From positions 1 through 5,433 of the forward strand of contig CAZRGV010000251.1 of assembly GCA_964599655.1 (NCBI GenBank): a stretch of 5,433 nucleotides of DNA. The letters are read 5' to 3'. The notes below the pieces were generated by a model. That model was not told where the DNA came from, did no database searches, and worked only from the letters and a program-made list of their open reading frames with translations. Shown in pieces: positions 1 to 3,269 of the stretch (positions within the stretch are counted from its first letter, which is position 1; the number at the start of each line of letters is the position of its first letter). The position numbers and the translations under genes were made by a program. Origin of the DNA: CAZRGV01 sp964599655 (lineage in GTDB: Bacteria; Planctomycetota; Planctomycetia; Isosphaerales; Isosphaeraceae).

Positions 1-48
1 TCGTAACAAGGTAACCGTAGGGGAACCTGCGGTTGGATCACCTCCTTT
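1..48 (+). rRNA. 16S ribosomal RNA, 3' end (partial)
   Basis: These bases are the universally conserved 3' tail of small-subunit rRNA: the helix 44/45 segment beginning TCGTAACAAGGTAACC, the helix 45 stem around the GGAACCTGCGG segment, and the anti-Shine-Dalgarno CACCTCCTTT. The rest of the gene lies left of the window. The mature 3' end should fall at about 47-48, by analogy with other bacteria; the exact base cannot be fixed from sequence alone. The anti-SD matches the ribosome binding sites seen here, notably GGGAGG before the sigma factor gene. No 23S or 5S follows, which is unusual for bacteria. Confidence 0.97.
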
Positions 49-202
49 CTAAGGAAACCACTTAGAAAACCAGCCCGCGGTCTTGCGAAAGCCGCGAGGC
101 GACATCGGCTCCGTCTCCCAAACAAGTTAAACCCCGAAGACCGCACGCCGGCTTCCCTTGCGGGTTCGCTTCCACATCGACCGATTGTCTCTCTCTCCGG
201 AT
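49..202 (+). other. Spacer between 16S rRNA and tRNA-fMet, with small hairpins
   Basis: Transcribed spacer with no coding sequence. A 6-bp stem pairs 48-53 with 61-66 immediately at the 16S end. A second hairpin pairs 76-80 with 92-96 and 82-84 with 89-91 around a GCGA tetraloop, with U81 bulged. They are plausible rRNA maturation structures, though that role is inferred. The 9-base word TTGCGGGTT occurs at 158-166 and again at the start of the tRNA (202-210). No tRNA-Ile or tRNA-Ala lies here, and no separate promoter for the tRNA is obvious, so it is probably cotranscribed with 16S. Confidence 0.6.
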
Positions 203-275
203 TGCGGGTTGGAGCAGTGGTTAGCTCGCCAGGCTCATAACCTGGAGGTCGCAGGTTCGATCCCTGCACCCGCAA
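203..275 (+). tRNA. Initiator tRNA-Met (tRNA-fMet, anticodon CAT)
   Basis: A complete cloverleaf folds by eye. The acceptor is 203-209 with 268-274, discriminator A275; D stem 212-215 with 224-227; anticodon stem 229-233 with 241-245 and loop CTCATAA (CAT at 236-238); T stem 251-255 with 263-267 and loop TTCGATC. The A11-U24 pair (A213-T226) is the purine-pyrimidine arrangement typical of bacterial initiators; elongator tRNAs have the reverse. The 1-72 pair is a weak U-A. The initiator hallmark of three G-C pairs in the anticodon stem is imperfect here: the pairs are A-U, G-C, G-C. CCA is not encoded, so a CCA-adding enzyme is required. Elongator Met and lysidine-type Ile(CAU) are the alternatives; both fit less well. 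Confidence 0.88.
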
Positions 276-337
276 CTCATGCCTTAAGCAACTCCTTCCT
301 ACGTAACGAATCAATCCGATCGTAATCATTGAGATTG

Positions 338-402
338 AGCCCGTGACCCCCGCGTCCGAAGGCGGGCGCTTTCGGACGCGGGGGTCACGGGCTGTTTGTT
401 TG
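338..402 (+). terminator. Rho-independent terminator of the 16S/tRNA-fMet unit (23-bp perfect stem)
   Basis: Bases 338-360 are exactly complementary, without mismatch or bulge, to 371-393, leaving a 10-base loop at 361-370. The T-rich tail GTTTGTTTG follows at 394-402. Position and form fit an intrinsic terminator ending rRNA/tRNA transcription before efp. The stem is far longer than most terminators need, which raises the possibility that it is also a dispersed palindromic element (see findings). Confidence 0.75.
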
Positions 403-462
403 CTGGGACGACTCGAACAGAACGGGACGACCCGCGGCTGGCCAGTACCCGATCGATGCGCC

Positions 463-491
463 TTGAGCCGCTCCGGCCCTGGACGTACGAA
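463..491 (+). promoter_or_regulatory. Possible weak sigma-70 promoter upstream of efp
   Basis: TTGAGC (463-468) and TACGAA (486-491) are separated by 17 bases and match the -35 and -10 consensus at 4/6 and 3/6 positions. The site lies after the strong terminator and 38 bases before the efp start, where a promoter must exist if that terminator works. The match is weak and could be chance. Confidence 0.3.
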
Positions 492-529
492 AAGGAAAGC
501 CGAGAGAAAATTGGGAGACCTACACTTTC

Positions 530-1093
530 ATGATGATTAAAGCTAATGAGATCCGGCGGGGCATGGTGATCACGATCGACGGGACCGTCTTCGTCGTCGT
601 GGACTTCGCCCACCACACGCCCGGTAACCTTCGCGCCATGGTCCAGACCAAGCTCCGCAACCTGAACAGTGGCACGCTGATCGAGAAGCGGCTCCGGTCC
701 GTCGATCAGGTCGAGGTCCCCTACGTCGAGACCAGGGAGTACGAATACCTTTACTCCGCTGGCAATGAGCACATCTTCATGGATCTTGAAACCTTTGATC
801 AGCTCGACTTCTCGCCGGAGCTTCTGGGCGGGGCCTTGCCCTACCTGCGGCCGGGTGCCAGAGTGTCGGCCCGGATTGTCGGGGGCAAGCCCATCTCGCT
901 CGACATCCCGGTGTCGGTTGACCTGATCGTGACCGACACGCCGCCGGCGATCAAGGGGGCGACGGCGACCAACCAGTATAAGGAGGCGACCCTGGAGAAC
1001 GGACTGAAGGTCCAGGTTCCCCCTTTCGTCAGCCCCGGTGAGAAGGTCCGGATCGACACTCGGGTGGGCAAGTACATTGAGCGGGTCAGGTAA
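530..1093 (+). CDS. efp: Translation elongation factor P
   Basis: EF-P enters the ribosomal E site and helps the peptidyl-tRNA form difficult peptide bonds, chiefly at polyproline stretches. The 187-residue protein has the normal family length and three beta domains: a KOW-like N domain (about 1-65), a central OB fold (about 66-128) and a C-terminal OB fold (about 130-187). The C-terminal EF-P signature K-x-A-x4-G-x2-V-x-V-P-x2-V-x2-G is fully present at residues 151-170. The loop that reaches the peptidyl transferase centre reads HHTPGNLRAM (28-37). Residue 33 is Asn, where E. coli has the modified Lys34 and other bacteria a rhamnosylated Arg. ATG at 530 is preceded by GGGAG at 513-517, a long 12-base gap; the ATG at 533 would be farther still. 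The stop is 50 bases before the sigma gene, so the two may be cotranscribed. YeiP/EfpL is a paralogous alternative. Confidence 0.95.
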   Translation: MMIKANEIRRGMVITIDGTVFVVVDFAHHTPGNLRAMVQTKLRNLNSGTLIEKRLRSVDQVEVPYVETREYEYLYSAGNEHIFMDLETFDQLDFSPELLGGALPYLRPGARVSARIVGGKPISLDIPVSVDLIVTDTPPAIKGATATNQYKEATLENGLKVQVPPFVSPGEKVRIDTRVGKYIERVR

Positions 1094-1130
1094 GTGAATC
1101 AGAATGCGCGGCTGGCTGGTAGGACCGTGC

Positions 1131-1136
1131 GGGAGG
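1131..1136 (+). promoter_or_regulatory. Ribosome binding site of the sigma factor gene
   Basis: GGGAGG lies 7 bases before the ATG at 1144 and is complementary to the 16S anti-SD CCTCC at 41-45 of this window. It fixes the start codon. No promoter is evident in the 50-base gap after efp. Confidence 0.75.
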
Positions 1137-1143
1137 TTTCCGG

Positions 1144-2772
1144 ATGACGGAATGGAACGAGAGAGTCAAGACGCGACTCGAGACGGGCAACCGCGAGGAA
1201 TTCTTTCCCCTCGGCCAGGTCCACCATAACCTGCTCGCGGACGAGGAGTCTCTCGGGCGGCTCCACGGCCTGCTCGAGTCCGGCGATGTGCTGGACGACG
1301 AGAACGAGTCGAGCCGGCTGGCCCTGAGCGAGCGCGATGAGGAGGACGGGAAGCTCGCGTCCGACGACGAAGAGGAAGTCCGCGACGAGGTCGCGTCACG
1401 GATCGACGACCCGGTCCGTGTGTACCTGGTTCAGATGGGCGCGATCCCACTCTTAACGCGTGAGCGGGAACTCGGCCTGGCGAAGAAGATCGAGAGCAAT
1501 CGCTGGCGGTTCCGCCGCCTCCTGCTTGGGTGCCAGTTCGCGCTGACGCAGGTTGTCGACCTGCTCAAGAAGGTCCACGAGGGGGAGCTCTCCCTGGACC
1601 GGACGGTCGAGACGACGTCGGCCGACATCCTGGAGAAGGAGCAGATCCTCGACCGGATCCCGCACAGCCTGGTCACGCTGACGCAACTGATGGAGGACAA
1701 CACGCGCGACTTCCTCGCCCTCCTCCACGAGGGCGACGAGGAGACGCGGCGGCGACTGCGAGCCGACCTCAAGAGACGCCGCCGCCAGGCGGTCAACCTC
1801 GTCGAAGAGTTTTCGCTCCGCGCGCATCTCATTCAGCCCTGGATGAACCGACTGGAGCAGATCTCGGCGCGGATGAACGAGCTGATGGACCAGAACGCAA
1901 GCCGCCACGCCGGGGGTGACAGCGGTGAGGACCTCAGCCGCATCCAGAAGGAACTGGAGGACCTGATGCGGAGGACGTTGGAGACCCCCAGGAGCCTCCG
2001 GCGTCGGGTCGAGCGATTGAAATTCCGCTTCCGCGCCTACGAGCAGGCTCGAGGCGAGCTCGCCGCCGGCAACCTCCGGCTCGTTGTCTCGATCGCCAAG
2101 CGATACCGCAACCGCGGCCTGTCGCTCCTCGACCTGATCCAGGAAGGCAACACCGGCCTGCTGCGGGCGGTCGACAAGTACGAATATCGCCGGGGCTACA
2201 AGTTCAGCACCTACGCCACCTGGTGGATTCGACAGGCCATCACCCGCGCCATCGCCGACCACGCCCGCACCGTCCGCATCCCAGTGCATACGATGGAGGC
2301 GATCTCCAGGCTGCGCGGCGTCTCGAAGCGACTCCAGCAGGAGCTGGGCCGCGAGCCGACGATCGAGGAGACGTCTCGGGCCGCGAACCTCGCCGTCGAG
2401 GAGACCCGGCGGCTGATGAAGATCCACCGGCACCCAATCTCGCTCGACCGGCCGATCGGCGAGGACGAGGACAGAGATTTCGGCGACTTCATCGCCGACG
2501 AAACCGCCGAGAGCCCGATCGACGCCGCCACCCAGGAGATGCTTAAGGAGAAGATCAGCAGTGTCCTGAAGACGCTGACCTACCGCGAGCGAGAGATCAT
2601 CAAGCTCCGGTACGGCCTGAGTGATGGCTACACCTATACGCTCGAGGAAGTCGGGCGGATGTTCAAGGTCACTCGCGAGCGGGTCCGCCAAATCGAGGCC
2701 AGTGCCGTCCGGAAGCTAAAGGCCCCCGTCCGCAGCCGACAGCTCGAAGGTTACCTCGATAGCACCGACTGA
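1144..2772 (+). CDS. rpoD: RNA polymerase sigma-70 factor, RpoD/SigA-like (group 1 or 2)
   Basis: This 542-residue protein directs RNA polymerase to promoters. Region 1.2 is seen at about 88-117 (DDPVRVYLVQMGAIPLLTRE). Region 2 runs from about 304 to 376, with the core-binding segment DLIQEGNTGLLRAVDKYEY (330-348) and the -10 melting/recognition segment FSTYATWWIRQAITRAIAD (354-372), including the Gln and Thr that read the -10 element in E. coli RpoD. Region 3 follows (about 384-460), with the sigma finger PIGEDEDRDFGDF (437-449). Region 4 covers 472-530, and its helix-turn-helix keeps VTRERVRQIEA (509-519), which reads the -35 element. The N-terminal 85 residues are very acidic but not a recognisable region 1.1. 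Residues 121-300 form a charged, probably helical non-conserved region between 1.2 and 2. The start is set by GGGAGG 7 bases upstream. Whether it is the sole primary sigma factor or one of several RpoD paralogues cannot be told here. Confidence 0.9.
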   Translation: MTEWNERVKTRLETGNREEFFPLGQVHHNLLADEESLGRLHGLLESGDVLDDENESSRLALSERDEEDGKLASDDEEEVRDEVASRIDDPVRVYLVQMGAIPLLTRERELGLAKKIESNRWRFRRLLLGCQFALTQVVDLLKKVHEGELSLDRTVETTSADILEKEQILDRIPHSLVTLTQLMEDNTRDFLALLHEGDEETRRRLRADLKRRRRQAVNLVEEFSLRAHLIQPWMNRLEQISARMNELMDQNASRHAGGDSGEDLSRIQKELEDLMRRTLETPRSLRRRVERLKFRFRAYEQARGELAAGNLRLVVSIAKRYRNRGLSLLDLIQEGNTGLLRAVDKYEYRRGYKFSTYATWWIRQAITRAIADHARTVRIPVHTMEAISRLRGVSKRLQQELGREPTIEETSRAANLAVEETRRLMKIHRHPISLDRPIGEDEDRDFGDFIADETAESPIDAATQEMLKEKISSVLKTLTYREREIIKLRYGLSDGYTYTLEEVGRMFKVTRERVRQIEASAVRKLKAPVRSRQLEGYLDSTD

Positions 2773-3005
2773 CCCCGCCCTGGGCTTCTTTTAAAAATGA
2801 TATCAACGATTAATCTATGTAACATGGTTTGCGTACCGCGGCGATCGGATGAAATGATTGGTAGCTCCAAGCTTGATCCGTGTGACTTGGCGGCGATCGG
2901 GTTGGCGTGGATCGAGCCCCCAGATCCACCGATCGCCGCACTTGGGGGAACGAGGACGAGGATGAAGAAACACCGGGGGACTCCCGGTCGCCCGGTTGGA
3001 GAACC
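2773..3005. other. Intergenic region between the sigma gene and the tRNA-Arg promoter
   Basis: No convincing gene. An AT-rich patch at about 2788-2830 follows the sigma stop and contains the palindrome TGATATCA (2798-2805). No clear terminator for the sigma gene is visible: there is a short T run at 2789-2792 but no real stem before it. A compound hairpin lies at 2890-2939, and a small one pairs 2972-2977 with 2983-2988. A 70-codon open frame from 2797 has no ribosome binding site and no recognisable content. Confidence 0.5.
2838..2939. repeat. GCGGCGATCGG repeat: two direct copies and one inverted copy
   Basis: GCGGCGATCGG occurs at 2838-2848 and 2890-2900, and its reverse complement at 2929-2939. 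The second and third copies form a hairpin that is extended by GTGGATC (2907-2913) pairing with GATCCAC (2923-2929). The loop is 9 bases, and a bulge of about 7 bases lies on the left arm. The first copy could pair with the third instead, making the two folds mutually exclusive. Function is unknown. Confidence 0.6.
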
Positions 3006-3034
3006 TTGACAAGTCACTCCGAAATGAGTGCAAT
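3006..3034 (+). promoter_or_regulatory. Sigma-70 promoter of the tRNA-Arg gene
   Basis: A perfect -35 TTGACA (3006-3011), a 17-base spacer and the -10 TGCAAT (3029-3034, 4/6 match) lie just ahead of the tRNA. Transcription would start near 3041, leaving a leader of about 10 bases. This is the best promoter in the window and fits the specificity expected of the RpoD-like factor encoded upstream. Confidence 0.75.
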
Positions 3035-3050
3035 GTGATTCGTAAGCCAC

Positions 3051-3124
3051 GTGCCCGTAGCTCAATTGGATAGAGCGTTAGCCTCCGGAGCTAAAGGTTG
3101 CAGGTTCAAGTCCTGCCGGGCATA
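3051..3124 (+). tRNA. tRNA-Arg (anticodon CCG)
   Basis: A complete cloverleaf folds by eye. The acceptor is 3051-3057 with 3117-3123 and discriminator A3124; D stem 3060-3063 with 3073-3076; anticodon stem 3078-3082 with 3090-3094 and loop CTCCGGA (CCG at 3085-3087); T stem 3100-3104 with 3112-3116 and loop TTCAAGT. It reads CGG codons. The D loop carries A at position 20, a known arginine identity element, and the body resembles E. coli tRNA-Arg(CCG). The first acceptor pair is a G-U wobble. CCA is not encoded. It has its own promoter upstream and its own terminator downstream, so it is a single-gene unit. Confidence 0.95.
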
Positions 3125-3132
3125 CTTCACCT

Positions 3133-3159
3133 AAGCCCCTGCGAAAGCAGGGGTTTTTT
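3133..3159 (+). terminator. Rho-independent terminator of tRNA-Arg
   Basis: CCCCTGC (3136-3142) pairs with GCAGGGG (3147-3153) around a GAAA tetraloop, followed by six T residues (3154-3159). It starts within 12 bases of the tRNA end. On the minus strand the stem is not followed by a T run, so it is unlikely to terminate the convergent RND gene. Confidence 0.93.
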
Positions 3160-3269
3160 GTTGTTGGAGGGCGCGCGGCCGAAGGAATAAATTTCGAGGC
3201 TGTGGGTTCCGCGGGGGCTTACTCTTTTAGGACACGCCATGCCCCCCTTCGCACGTTTCGTGGAGACGC
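3160..3269. other. Convergent intergenic gap, nothing recognisable
   Basis: These 110 bases separate the tRNA-Arg terminator from the RND stop codon. I see no strong stem with a T run on the minus strand that would terminate the RND gene. A short plus-strand frame from the ATG at 3239 runs into the RND gene and looks spurious. Confidence 0.5.

Noticed and set aside
343..540. Short plus-strand open frame beginning in the terminator stem
   Set aside because: It starts inside the 23-bp palindrome, has no ribosome binding site, is arginine-rich frame noise and runs into the efp start.
326..772. Minus-strand frame overlapping the terminator and efp
   Set aside because: It is antisense to a clear efp gene and its C-terminus is simply the palindrome translated; no family resemblance.
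1453..2691. 412-codon open frame antisense to the sigma gene
   Set aside because: Long antisense frames are common opposite high-GC genes with strong third-position bias. The plus strand encodes an unmistakable sigma-70 protein.
2773..2792. Possible sigma gene terminator GCCCTGGGC followed by T-rich bases
   Set aside because: The self-complementary GCCC/GGGC leaves a one-base loop, which cannot form a hairpin.
2797..3009. 70-codon plus-strand frame in the intergenic region
   Set aside because: No ribosome binding site, no recognisable sequence, and it covers the repeat structures and the -35 of the tRNA promoter.
2751..3065. 104-codon minus-strand frame across the sigma 3' end and tRNA-Arg start
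   Set aside because: It overlaps the tRNA, its promoter and the sigma stop; no start signal and no family resemblance.
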